From the NCBI GenBank assembly GCA_022749755.1, contig CM040446.1, positions 16,554,080 to 16,618,079 on the forward strand: DNA of 64,000 bases, in the 5' to 3' direction. The notes beneath the pieces were generated by a model that was not told the origin of the DNA, made no database searches, and saw only the letters and a list, made by a program, of their open reading frames with translations. The position numbers and the translations under genes were made by a program. Of the stretch, positions 46,049 to 57,999 are shown in pieces (position 1 is the stretch's first letter; each line of letters begins with the position of its first letter). This DNA is from Azadirachta indica (Eukaryota > Streptophyta > Magnoliopsida > Sapindales > Meliaceae).

Positions 46049-48595
46049 ACTTGTTTTTTTTTCTTTTCTTTGTCATTAACCAATTCTTTTGTAATTCCTC
46101 CCATATACTTTGCTTTGGTAGCGTATTTCTAAGCAGTATTCCAAAATTAAATCCACTAAAATTGTCAAAAGTAGTGAGGAACGAAGAAAGCTTGAACTTT
46201 TACAGCTCAGCAAAGAAAAACATTAAGAGATCTCATTCAGAAGCAAAAGAAATATGGCCGATGACGCTATACTACCACTTGGTGTTATTCTTTAGTATTA
46301 GATAACTGTTACTTTTATAATTTTATTGTTTATTATTATCACTACTCTTTATAATAACCGGTGGCACTCTAGATTTCTTATGAGGCTAGAAAGAAAAACG
46401 AGGGGCTATTCTTTTTTCGTACAAACGAACTGCTTATATGTTATGCATTTTGGTCTCTATTTCTTTCTTTCTTTTTCTTTCTCATGAATACTGAAATTTA
46501 TGTTAGAATAGCTTGTAAATTAGTTTATTTGATGGTAGGATTTAAATTTTTATGTCCAAATTAATGCATTCGTTTTTTTTGAGGAATCTATGCGACCCAG
46601 ATGTAAAATGGGATATGGCTGGATTGGATCACAATTTCACATGTAAGACCATCTACTTCATACTCGACTATTATGATTTTTATTTAACTTTTTTTAAAAG
46701 GATAAAAATATTTAATATTTTAAGAGAGAATTTATTTTTCTATTCATATTTAACTTTTAACGATTGGGTATCATAACAGCTGTGACGGGTGGCAATTTCT
46801 TTGTTTCTAAAATGGGACTTGGGAGCGAGTCTTGAAAGTAGCAAATAAATAACTGAAGATTAAAGAAAAAGAAAATTGACTTTTTATTTTTTTCCGAAAA
46901 AAATGACGACGTGAGTTAGTAAATCTTATGGTAAGCCCTGATCCGCGGTGCAGTATTTTCTTCAGGTCTGAGTGTTGCGGACCTTCTCTGCGTAACTTGT
47001 GAACTCTCAACCGACACCATTTTCAGATTTTTCCGGGTACCATTTTTGGACCCTACTATACTATATGTATCTACAATTATTGACAAGTCTCATCTCAAGC
47101 AGCTTAAAATAAAATGACGTATTGCAGCTGAATTACCTCTAATTCAATCAATCAAGTTCAAATCCGAAATCTCATTGAAACTACGATAGTTAAATTAAAA
47201 AAAAAGAAAGAAAATTTTCAATATTCATTTGTGAATGTATGCTATGTGGATGCCACATGGCAATCACGTTAAATTCATGTTAAAACATATTTAGAAAATT
47301 TAGATCCCAAATAACTCATTTATTGCCATATGGCATGTCCTACTCACACACTACATTTCCCCTTACGTGAGGCAAAACAAACAAAATAAAACTATGAATA
47401 CATCATCAATTCAATTTCCATTAGTTACATTAATAATAATATTAAATAATAATCTTAATCCGATCCAGATATTTTAATATCCATATCACAAAATTTACTG
47501 CCTTACTCCGTAATATAAAATACAGAACTAATTTGTATATTTTTTATTATGGTAGGATAGAATTGGCTTTCACTTTAGTTTTAGGCTAAATTTCAATCCA
47601 TTAGTTAACGACTGGATCAAAATTTAGAAAACTTAATTGATTTTTAATGTACTTTCCATTTATCTCTTTTTTAATAAAATTTTTAGCAATAAAAAATTAA
47701 ACCATGTCAATTGGTTACTAAAAATAGAATCCATATAAAAATCGAATTTAAAGAAAAACGGAACTGAATTCGATTAAATTTAATTAATTTATTTTGATTT
47801 TTTTGAACTTTGTGAATTTAGGGATTGAGCTCCGAATACTTGCGTCCGCGCATTCTTTAGATATTGCCCGAGGTGCAAGAATTCCGCTTAATATACATAA
47901 TAATACAAAATGATATTCCTTTCAAAAAAAAAAAATACAAAATGATATTATCCTTTCAAAATTCAATGTAATTAAAATAATTGAAAAGTCAACCCATCAC
48001 TCAGATCAGCGGATCAGATCATCAACAGTTCATAACTACAACAAGCCGCTCCCTTAATTAATAACGCTAATAATAGCAGGATGTAAAGGAAAGAAGGAAA
48101 CTTACCATGTACATTACAATCAGCCGGACGACGCTACGCCTTTCTCTGCATGCGCGCCACGTGTCCACTTCAACCACCAGATGAAGACGATTTGCTGTTT
48201 GGGCTATGACTCGTTCCTATCGTAAGCTTGCCTTTCTCTACGGCGACGCGTATTCCCTCTCTCTCCCCCGTTTTTAGCAAGAAGCAACGAAACTGAATTC
48301 CGATTTTATTTTTCGATTTTATTTTATTTTATTACTTTTGATAAAAAAAATATATATGATTTATTTTTATTTTTATCTCTATTTCTCTCTTTTGATTTGA
48401 TTTTGATTTCATGTTCTGCTTGCTTGCGTCTTACACCCACAACAGAACAAACCAAAACCAAAACCAAAACTGAAACTACCGTGAATAATCACTAATATTG
48501 ATTTCATCATCTCTCTCTAAAACTTCCTTCTTCGTCTTTTTCTGCTCTTAAAGCATTTTTATCATTCCGTTTCTCTTCTTTCTCTTCTCCTTGTT
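46049..48595. other. Intergenic between kinase and PP2C genes
   Basis: No supported gene. It includes the kinase 3' UTR, then AT-rich sequence. The stretch from about 48180 with pyrimidine-rich tracts is the PP2C promoter and leader. Confidence 0.45.
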
Positions 48596-48893
48596 ATGGC
48601 ATTTCATTTCTCTCCCCTTCTCCTACTTCAGGTACTCTCTCTCCCTCTCTCTCCCTCTCTCAATTCCTTGTGAGCTCCGCTTTTCTCATTTAATTTAATT
48701 TGATTTTGATATTCTTTTAATTATATACGTGTTAGCTTGTTTTTATGGAACTTATATGAGTTTATTGCTCGGATTTATTTATTTATTTTTCTTGCAAGTG
48801 CTTAAAATTGAAGGATCTATGAATTTTCTTCGATGTTTTTTTGATTTTTTTCTGCTAATTTTGCTGTTGCAGGTTGAGCTTGATAATTCATGA
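48596..48893 (+). promoter_or_regulatory. PP2C leader: intron and spliced upstream ORF
   Basis: The leader holds an intron 48632-48872 (CTTCAG|GTACTC to TTGCAG|GTTGAG). An upstream ATG at 48596 reads 12 codons to the donor and, after splicing, continues in phase 0 to a TGA at 48891-48893, giving an 18-residue peptide (MAFHFSPLLLLQVELDNS). Two more short uORFs (MI, MYNQL) follow before the main ATG at 49036. Such uORFs usually lower main-frame translation; that effect is inference. Confidence 0.5.
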
Positions 48894-49035
48894 ATTTGAA
48901 ATGATCTAGCGAATGTACAACCAGCTATAAATACCAGAACTCTGTTGCTTTTGTTGTTGTTGTTGTTGTTGTTTTTTTATTTATTTTCTCATTATCATCG
49001 AAGAAACTGGTCAAATTGGAACTTCAAGTGAAACC

Positions 49036-52000
49036 ATGGGCTATCTGAACTCTGTGCTGTCATCCTCAAGCCAGGTCCATGCCGATGACGCGCCAGCTAG
49101 CGGCGGTGGGCTTAGGTTAATTACTTCACTTGTGTTGATCTTTGTGTTAGATCTGTAAAGCTTTTTGGTTTACTGTAATTTGTTGTTTTCTAGTTATATT
49201 TTGTGTTTTAATGGCCTGCATGTTGTGTTTTAGCTTTGCATGTTGATTACTCATAATGTTCCATCTAATTTCATACATCTGTTGTGTTTGGGATTATATA
49301 TTTGTCATGAATGTTGATGTAGCTTTTGTATGGATGCCTTTTTGATTCTAGTTCTTGCTTGTAAGTAAACTAGTTCATGTATTGTGTTACATACTCTCTA
49401 CCGAAAGGTCTTTCATGATCTGAGTTCATTGTTTTAGTTGAACGTTGCATAGATCTTGCTTTTGTAAACTTCTATGGGTATTGGTTAAGGAGCAAAAGTT
49501 GGAAATGAAACTATAAGACAGGGAAAGAATACAAAGGAAAGACGATTGTGGCACGTGTTTGGATTTGATTTGTGGACTGTCTTTGGGAATTTTGTCCATA
49601 GCAATTTATGGAACTTGGAGGTCCGTGAATTTTGAAACATCCAACATATATTCTCATGATTTCTGTTTATTTTGTCGAGTTTGCTGTCGTTTGTCCTGTA
49701 TTACATCATTGTGATTCTTTCTTTTTATTGTTGATATGCTCCCATGGTTTGTCGTACACGGCATGCAGCACTCTCACTTTGAGGGAACCGGCTTTGTTTT
49801 TGTTCCTTTCTTTCCGGGATCTTGCTTAATTCTATTTTGTCGCGAAATGCTTCTATGTCATGCTCTCAGTGCAACTATGTCATGCCATGTAGAATAATAT
49901 CACTTTTGGCCTGTTTATGTCTCTGACTTCACATATCCAACAAGGTTGTGGCCCTGTTTGATTCTAGACATGGAGTTGCTTGTTTGGATTAACAAATCAT
50001 GCGGTTTTCATGGCATGTTGTGAATGTAGGGCTTTGACGATTGAAGTTTCATTAAATTTGTTTTGCTTAAATGCCACAAGTTATAGAAACGCATAGATCT
50101 TTTGAAATTATTACTTGGCAACAATATCTTTGCCATAAAAATTACTTTCAGCTATATTCAGAAATATTTAAATGGTCATTTTATCTGTGCTGCAAAATTA
50201 GACCCTAAAACTCCCCATCACTTAGTGATGCTCACTCTTGCTGGCAGCTGGAGTTGCCTTCATTCAGAACAACAGAAAATAATTGTTTGACTTTGCTGGG
50301 GACCTTTTCTTCTCGAGTGACAAAGAATCATTTACGGTTTTTAGTGCTTTCCAGTTAGGTGTTTCAAGCTGCATTTTGTTAAGTTGCAATCACAAATATG
50401 TATTAATCGAGATGTTGCACATGAAACCTTGATATGCATGATGAAATTAAATCTATTTATATGTTTCTTCTGATTATCATCCTGAAAATTAGTAGTACAG
50501 TATATCTGATGCCGAGTGTGGTTTGTTTCGGGCAACAGTCAGAATGGAAAGTTCAGCTATGGATATGCCAGCTCTCCGGGGAAAAGATCATCAATGGAAG
50601 ACTTCTATGAGACCAGAATTGATGGTGTTGATGGAGAGATAGTTGGTCTCTTTGGAGTTTTTGATGGTATTCCTTCTCTTCCCATTTTAATTAACCTCTA
50701 GTATCTGGGTGTCTGATAAGTTGCCATTTTGATTATGAACTCATAAATGAGATTGACGAAGGAAAATACTGGTTAAATAATTATATATTTTAATATCCTC
50801 TATTTTTGGTATGGGATGAAAACCACGTGCATCTTTGAGGATGGTATGGCTATTCTGTTATGTGTATATTCCATTTTTAGCCGAGCAACTTCTTGGTTTC
50901 ATTTTTTTTCTTAATATGGATATGGTGTATTATCTTCTTCCAACTAGATGTTGACCCTCTATTTGAGTATGTATCAGAGAACATAAAATTGGTCGTAGAT
51001 TTTGCCACCTTATGTGAGTATCTGTAATTTCTATTGGAGGGATGTGGCTGAAGGGATTTTATGCAGATTCTTGTAATTGGTATCTGCTCCAATGTGGTTG
51101 CAGTACTTGAAGCCATTTGCTGAGGGCTGTTATTGGCTTTGGATGAGGGATTTAATATTGGTAAATTATGAATTTTGTGCTGAGGTAGTTCCTACCACAG
51201 TATTAGCTTTTCTTGCTAGGTGTCATTAACTGATAATGCCCTGGCATCAAGCATCTGAAAGGCATATGATGCTAGCTAATTCTATATGGTTCTGGTTTAA
51301 TTTCACCATATGTTGACAAGAATTCAGATTTGCAGAAAGAGACTGTTAATTCTCCAAATGTTCTTTTCAGGTCATGGGGGTGCACGAGCTGCTGAATATG
51401 TGAAACAAAATCTTTTCAGTAATCTGATCAGGCATCCAAAGTTCATTTCTGATACAAAATCAGCTATAGGTTATCACTTCCTAACTCCTAGTGTTCTATC
51501 AGCTTGCTTTTATCATACTGATATCTTGTTTTGTGTTTTGCTTCGTAACTCCAGCTGACGCATACAGCCACACAGACTCAGAATTTCTGAAATCAGAAAA
51601 TAACCAAAACAGGGATGCTGGATCAACTGCTTCCACTGCCATCCTTGTTGGTGATCGCTTACTTGTTGCAAATGTGGGTGACTCGAGAGCTGTTATATGC
51701 AGGGGTGGTAATGGTAAGACTGGAGTCTTTCATTCCTGTTCATTATTTTGCTTTTCCAATGAAGTTTGTTTGCTGTGTGCTTCCTTGAGTTGCGTTCACA
51801 AAAATTTTTGTTATATGCTATAGACTTGCTATGTTTATTTATTTATTTTAATACATCTTTATTGTCTAATGCAAACATATGTTCAAATGCGTATATATTA
51901 AACCATACATGCATTCACACATATAGCATACTCATATCATTTCTACATATATGTAGATATAGTATCAAATGATGAAAAGGTTTTAGTGCTTAAAATACTA

Positions 52001-53225
52001 ATGCTTACATTGAAAAACAATTTCTCTCCACCCATATTGCTGTCTCAAAAACATACATGTACACTTAGACCAGCATGGAAGAAAGCTTACTTGATGTTTG
52101 TGGTTTGTTGCTGCTTATGTGCCTGTGGCTACTTTATGCTGGTGCTTTAACTCATCATACTGGAGTTATTACTTTTGTGCTGTTCAAATCCTTTTTGGAG
52201 GATTTTATTTAGTTTTTTTTTTTTCAATCGCTATTTTGCTTTGTTACGTGAATAATTATGAACAAATAACGTCTTGTGATTTCCTGCAGCTATTGCTGTA
52301 TCGCGAGATCACAAACCTGACCAAACTGATGAGCGCCAACGAATTGAGGATGCTGGAGGATTTGTGATGTGGGCTGGTAAGAATCTTACATGATCCTTCA
52401 CACTGTTCTCTTCCAACCCACCAAGACTCCAACTACCCCACCATCCGAGCATGTAGATATTTCTATTTATGACTAACTATATCTACAGGAACTTGGAGAG
52501 TTGGGGGTGTTCTTGCTGTTTCTCGTGCATTTGGCGACAGGCTCTTGAAGCAGTATGTTGTTGCTGATCCAGAAATCCAGGTCTCATTCCTAACAATGTA
52601 ACTTACTGCTTAGTTATATAGGGTATTTTACTGTGTGGTAAATCATACTTTTCTAAATTGATAAATGAACTGGAGTGAAGGTTTTGGCTATGTAGATAAT
52701 GAATATTCAGATAAATGTATACGAAAAACTGTTGGAAAGTTGACAAATTGTCACCACTTGTGTGTGTGTGTGTGTTTTGTTTCTTTTAAGTTATTCAGGA
52801 TAGGGGGTTAGAGTGGTTCAAGTGCTGGTGGATGATCAGCACAAAATCTTGCAAGCACAGAAACTTAGTGTAAACGATGCTTCGGCATCCTTGCTCTCTA
52901 CAGTTTCATCTAAGGAACAATCTTATAATTTAACAAGTAAAAAGAACTGCTGTTAGAATCAACCGCTGCCTCATACATAAATACTCCTTCATGATACTCA
53001 AGTATTCAAGAGCACATAAGTACTCCATGATACTCAAGTATTCAAGAGCGGTTGCTTAGAGCGCTTTTATATTTTTTCATTTGCCTCTTTATCTCTGTTT
53101 TGTGCATATTTTTAGCTACTGGTGTCTCTATGAAAATTGCAGGAGGAAACAATTGACAGTTCCCTTGAGTTTCTTATCCTTGCAAGTGATGGACTTTGGG
53201 ATGTTGTCTCAAATGAAGTTCGTCA

Positions 53226-53275
<50 letters not shown>

Positions 53276-53612
53276 CACTTTTTCAAAGAATTTTTTTCAA
53301 CAGAATTCAGTTTTATTTCCTTCATATAATCTATGACAAATTGATCTGGTCTTTTCTATGAATTTATTTTCCAGATTCTCCCTTATTTGAACATATTGTG
53401 TATTCAAGTTATCACCTGCTTCTAACTTTATCAGTGTTTCACCATTTTATCAGGAAGCTGTTGCCATGATAAAACCAATCCCAGATCCAGAGGAGGCAGC
53501 AAGGAGGCTGATGCAGGAGGCATATCAGAGAGGCAGTGCAGACAACATCACTTGTGTTGTGGTTCGCTTCTTGGCCAATCAAGGAGGTCCATCTCGTCCT
53601 GCTTCTGCATGA
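49036..53612 (+). CDS. Protein phosphatase 2C (PPM family, PP2C59/WIN2- and At5g10740-like)
   Basis: Mg/Mn-dependent Ser/Thr phosphatase of 292 residues. Eight exons: 49036-49115, 50539-50666, 51371-51469, 51555-51713, 52290-52376, 52489-52580, 53143-53217 and 53454-53612; all borders are GT-AG and in phase. PP2C motifs in order: RSSMEDFYE (about 44-51), VFDGHGG (67-73, metal Asp), [77 protein letters not shown] and [13 protein letters not shown]. The N-terminus ([11 protein letters not shown]) is short and Ser-rich, with Gly at position 2; no transmembrane segment is seen. It is nearly all catalytic domain. Arabidopsis WIN2 binds a Pseudomonas effector; a defence role here is only suggestive. 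A polyadenylation signal AATAAA lies at 53660-53665. Confidence 0.93.
53228..53272. repeat. (CT)n microsatellite at a weak intron donor
   Basis: About 22 TC units starting 10 nt after the PP2C exon 7 donor (GAA|GTTCGT). Confidence 0.85.
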
Positions 53613-53665
53613 ACATCCTTTCCTGGCCACTGCAAGACGTTAGTTCTCTACCTGGGTTCAATAAA

Positions 53666-56463
53666 CTTTAGTGGTCGACAGCTGGTAGCCATAGTGAAAC
53701 TAGCAGTTTCTTTGTACTTTGTGAGGATAGAATACGTAAACTTACCAGAAGGCTGCTAATATGTATATTACATGTTATCAGTCTCTAGAATAGATGTATC
53801 CGAGTTAAGCATCTGTTCTTGGTCCTCAATGTACCTAGCAATGTGAATGTATGCCTGTGTAAAGAGTCCTAAAAGACTTGAAAATGTGTTTCAATTACCT
53901 ATGTTGTAAATGTAGTCTGAAACTTCTCTTGTTGCTTTGTTTATTACGTCGCGCTTTTGTAATTAAGGTCTTACATCTGGTCTCTGTTTTGAAATATGAA
54001 GCAAACTAACCTAGTAGCTGTACTTCAATTTTCCTGGCGTCACCCCAGCATCAAGGGAAATTGAATTTATCAATGATTATAATAATTTTTGCACCAAACT
54101 AACCTTAGACTTAAAATTCAGATAGAAATATTCTTCAATTAGTTTTTAATACACGTAAAATAAAATTTGACAAAGTTGTAAAAACTTGGCGCTTGATAAA
54201 TAAAGCAAATTTCTGGAAAATTTGATAAAACTGTGATTTTTTAGCGGTCGATTAAAAACGTAAGGATGAAAATGTGTTAGTTTTCAACTTTAAGCTTCAT
54301 ATTTAATTTAGGGTAAGAGTTTTAAACTTCAAATTTCTATTCTCAAGGCGAAAGGGTTTTAAACTTGGCTTTTAGTTTTGTTTACGGAGTCAAAATGCAA
54401 TATTTTAAAACTTGAGATTTTGCTCGGGACAAAATGTAGAACTTGTAAATTTGAGATTCGAAGTATGAAAGTTAAAGTTTGAAAGTAGTGCATTTTTATC
54501 CTCATTAGACACGCTTGATAAAGCTTTTCTTTTTTAAGAGCGTTTTATAATCATAATTTTGTCGAGCTCTTCAGAAACTTAGTTGTGTTTGTCGAGCATG
54601 CCTTAGTTTTTGAGCGTTTGATTTTCTTGGCTTTTTCAAGCGCAGAGTTTTATATTTTGTGTATAAAAGTTAAATGAAGGGCACTTTTGTCCGAATTTTA
54701 TGTCTTAGACTAGTTTAATACAAAAATTATAAAAGAAACTATTGCAGTAAATTGACTCTAAAACGTGACTATTTAGAAAAAATTTTCTAGAATATTTACC
54801 AATAAAACTGAAAGGTATAACTAGAAAACTCTTTTCAACCTTTTAATATTCTCATGATGGTTACCTTACTTTGATGTGAGCATTTGTCTTCGTAGTTGTC
54901 TGAATGGATTCTGTTATGTTTCGCATGACAAAAGTTTGAATCATTTGATGTTACCATCTGCAGGTTGACGTAGTGAAATCTGCAAAACACACACAAATAA
55001 GCACTGAATATATAAATACACAAAAGAGACAGAGAGCACTCAGAGTTTGAAGTAATGTCTCGTCAGGGCAAATTATGCCGTTATGAACGACGAGCGAACC
55101 AAAATTCTCTTCATCGTGCTCTATATTGGGCTCTTTTCCCAGATGGAAATGAAATGAAAACAAAACTTAAATGGGAAGAAGAAACACAAACGCAGAGAGA
55201 GGGAGAGAAGAGAATTGGCTTTAATGGATTGAGAAGGGTCAGTGATATATGAATTTATATAGTGATGAATAGTCTCATTTAAGTATAAAAAATTGCAATT
55301 CGGGTGGAATGATGTTGTACATGGATATTTTATAATGAATACTTTAATATATATATATATATATATTTTTTTATTTTCTTTGATGGCAATAGGTTGAAAT
55401 TTTAAGATTGCAAAATATTTATGCGGATAAATAATTCTGCATATGTCTCTCCTGGCTTGGTCGACAAGATTTTGAATACTTGGACGCCAAGTTCTAAAAT
55501 AAAACAATTTAAATATCCTAGCAAGTTGTCAATGTAAGAGACTGATTTCGACCAACTATCGATTATAAAAGTAAAAAATAAACAAAGGGGTAACCAAAAG
55601 CCTCTTCATCAATCTAAACAACCTGCTACCATCTGTTAAAAGCTAAGATGCCCAAGTTTAGAATATGTTTGTTACTGTTGCATTTTATATTTTCACTTGA
55701 TTTTTAAAAAATAAAAAGCCGAATTGTTGAGTATAAATGCTTGTTTTCATTTATGCATCAATTTATACATCATGATCTCAACTTCGAATATGCTCTCTCC
55801 CCTTCTAATATTCTTTCGACAGAAAGAATCTTTCTTGGTATGACTTTGGTATCGGGTCCCGTGTATTCGTTCAGATGGGTTTATTTGAATAACAAAGCAC
55901 GGGCAATGAGCTCAAGTTATATAATAATGGTAATCTATTTCATACTTTGGTTCAGACAGGTCGAACCTACGCAACCATGGAATCAGAATCTGACACTAGA
56001 TGACAAAAAACACCGGTGCCCCACTTTACTTTTTACTTAATGTACGTACCATTTTACCAAACATGAAACCCACCAACCCAACTACCCCACGTCATTTTCG
56101 GCTTTAGAATTTAACAAAATGGCCTTTCAACAATTTTACAAAACCCTGAAATGAAATTGTCAATTAAGTAAAACTATAAAATTATTCGTACATTAAATAA
56201 CTATTAATCCACTTTATATTAACCAATGGGGATTCAGATTTAGATAAACCTAAATCCACCACATGTTAAAAATTTACTGGTCAATAAGAGAAATAATTGC
56301 AGCCCAAAACATAGCAAAAGTTCATTACACAGCCAAACACTGAATTGCTACATAAAAACTTCTACCATAGTTATACATACATACCTATATATATATATAT
56401 ATACATACATATACAAAATGAAAAACGACCTTCTTTATTGCATGGTACATTTTAAGATTCAAA
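53666..56463. other. Intergenic between PP2C and CONSTANS-like genes
   Basis: Both flanking genes end toward this region. No gene is supported by similarity. A TATA-like TATATAAATA at 55010-55019 is followed by a 65-codon ORF from 55055 to 55252 (see findings), and a (TA)n run lies near 55351-55367. Confidence 0.45.
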
Positions 56464-57555
56464 TTAGAAAGATGGAACGACGCCGAATCCATATATTCTA
56501 CTACTACGCTGGGTTTCCACTTCGATATCGGTGCGTTTCGCGAACCTCCCTTTAATTCTCGGCCTCATCTCCGCGTACGCTTTTCTCGAAGCGTACCGTA
56601 TCGTCTTCTCGAACTTTCTGTTCTTCCTTTTCTCCCTGTACCTTAACACACGCGCTTCCCTGTCCGCTGATGAATACTGAACCGTCTGATTTCCTGATTC
56701 CCCACCTTTACCGTACGAATTGGATATGTCCGTCATCGCACTGCCATCTGGCACCACGCCTACGTCCATTGATGATGATGATGAAACCTTCACACAGAAA
56801 CATTCCATCAGATCTGAACAACATCAAATTTAAATAAATATTATTGAGTTTCAAAATGAATTTACGAAATTCCTTACGCTGTGACTCAGAGAATTATATC
56901 CGTAACCAAAAGATTTGGAGCCGGAAAAGTCGAGGTCAAAGCAGCCGTCGTTGCTCAACGCAGCGTCAACGTTTTTGCTTTGTACAGGAACAACGCCGTC
57001 GGTTCCCGAACTATTCTGCTCCTGGGCCTCAAGTTTCGGATCCGCAGGCCCATAATCCAGATCCAAATACGGATCCATTTCCGAGAACACGTACTGACCC
57101 GTATTCAAATCCGGATTCTCCTCCACCACCTTCGGGTTCGGTAACAGCCACGAAGCTGCTTCCGCCTCCTCCCTGCTAACGTCACCTCCATCCACGTCGT
57201 TGAAATAACGTTCGTCGTCCAAGAAGTTGACAACGCCGCAGTGTTTAACTGCGGAATTGTTGACGGGGTCATAGAAGGGAGTTACCGTAACACGCTCGTG
57301 ACGACGTGCCAGTGGATTCGCCGAGTGGATGTCGCGGTCGCACGTGACGCAGAGAGCAGCCGCGTCTGCCTTGCAGGTGACGTGAGCCGGCGCCTGCTCG
57401 CAAACCTCGCAAACCCAAACTCGCGCGTGGCGTGACGCGAGCTTGTTGGCCGCGTGAATTTTGGTGTCGCAGTTAACGCATAAGAAAGCCGAGTCGGCAC
57501 GGCAGAACAGAGTGGCCGTAGCCGATTTGCACGAGTCACAAAGCTTGGACGCCAT
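56464..57555 (-). CDS. COL3: B-box zinc finger CONSTANS-like transcription regulator (group I, COL3/COL4-like)
   Basis: 333 residues from two exons, 57555-56878 (226 codons) and 56787-56464 (107 codons plus stop), joined in phase 0. Two tandem B-boxes: C5-x2-C with [22 protein letters not shown] (about 5-47), then [25 protein letters not shown] (about 48-90); all zinc ligands are visible. The middle is acidic and contains [12 protein letters not shown]. The C-terminal CCT domain ([40 protein letters not shown]) serves DNA/NF-Y binding and nuclear entry, and the end YGFGVVPSF is the VP motif bound by COP1 in COL3/COL4-type proteins. Family members act in light signalling and flowering. The start chosen is MASKL; a Met three residues upstream is possible. 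COL3 versus COL4/COL5 is not settled by eye; pairing with ARL1 favours COL3. Confidence 0.9.
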
Positions 57556-57794
57556 TTTTCTCAACTCAACGGCAGTGAAGGCAGTATAAAGTTTAAACCT
57601 CTTTATTTTTTTTTTTAATTTCTCTTTCTTGCTTGCTTTCTCTTACTCTTTTATTACACAAAACTCACGAGAAGACAGCAAAAATTTCTGACTCTGTAAA
57701 TGCATGGCTAGCTGTCGTTCTAAACAGTTGTGTCCGAGCAAGAGTCTATCTGGTAGGACCGGGGAGATCTGGAGACTAGCCAATCGTAGAAAGA

Positions 57795-57800
57795 CACGTG
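57795..57800. promoter_or_regulatory. G-box (proximal) upstream of the CONSTANS-like gene
   Basis: CACGTG in the context GACACGTGGA, about 240 bp upstream of the ATG at 57555. It is the core for bHLH (PIF) and bZIP (HY5) factors. Confidence 0.5.
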
Positions 57801-57984
57801 GAGGAGGCTTAGCCAAATAGAGGGATTTTATAGAGCCGTGTAAATGAAAACTGGGGGAGATTAATGAGAGGGAAGGTTGTCAGTGTTTTAGAATGGGGTC
57901 CACTTAGGCGATGTGGATTTTTTCCCCCCCTTTATTTTTTTCTTTGGATTTGTACTAAAATGGGGCAGCGAAGATTGATAATGG

Positions 57985-57990
57985 CACGTG
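57985..57990. promoter_or_regulatory. G-box (distal) upstream of the CONSTANS-like gene
   Basis: CACGTG in the context GGCACGTGGG, about 430 bp upstream of the ATG and 190 bp from the other G-box. Confidence 0.5.
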
Positions 57991-57999
57991 GGACCTACC

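Noticed and set aside
56844..57435. Plus-strand frames opposite the CONSTANS-like gene
   Set aside because: Antisense shadows of a GC-richer exon with intact B-boxes.
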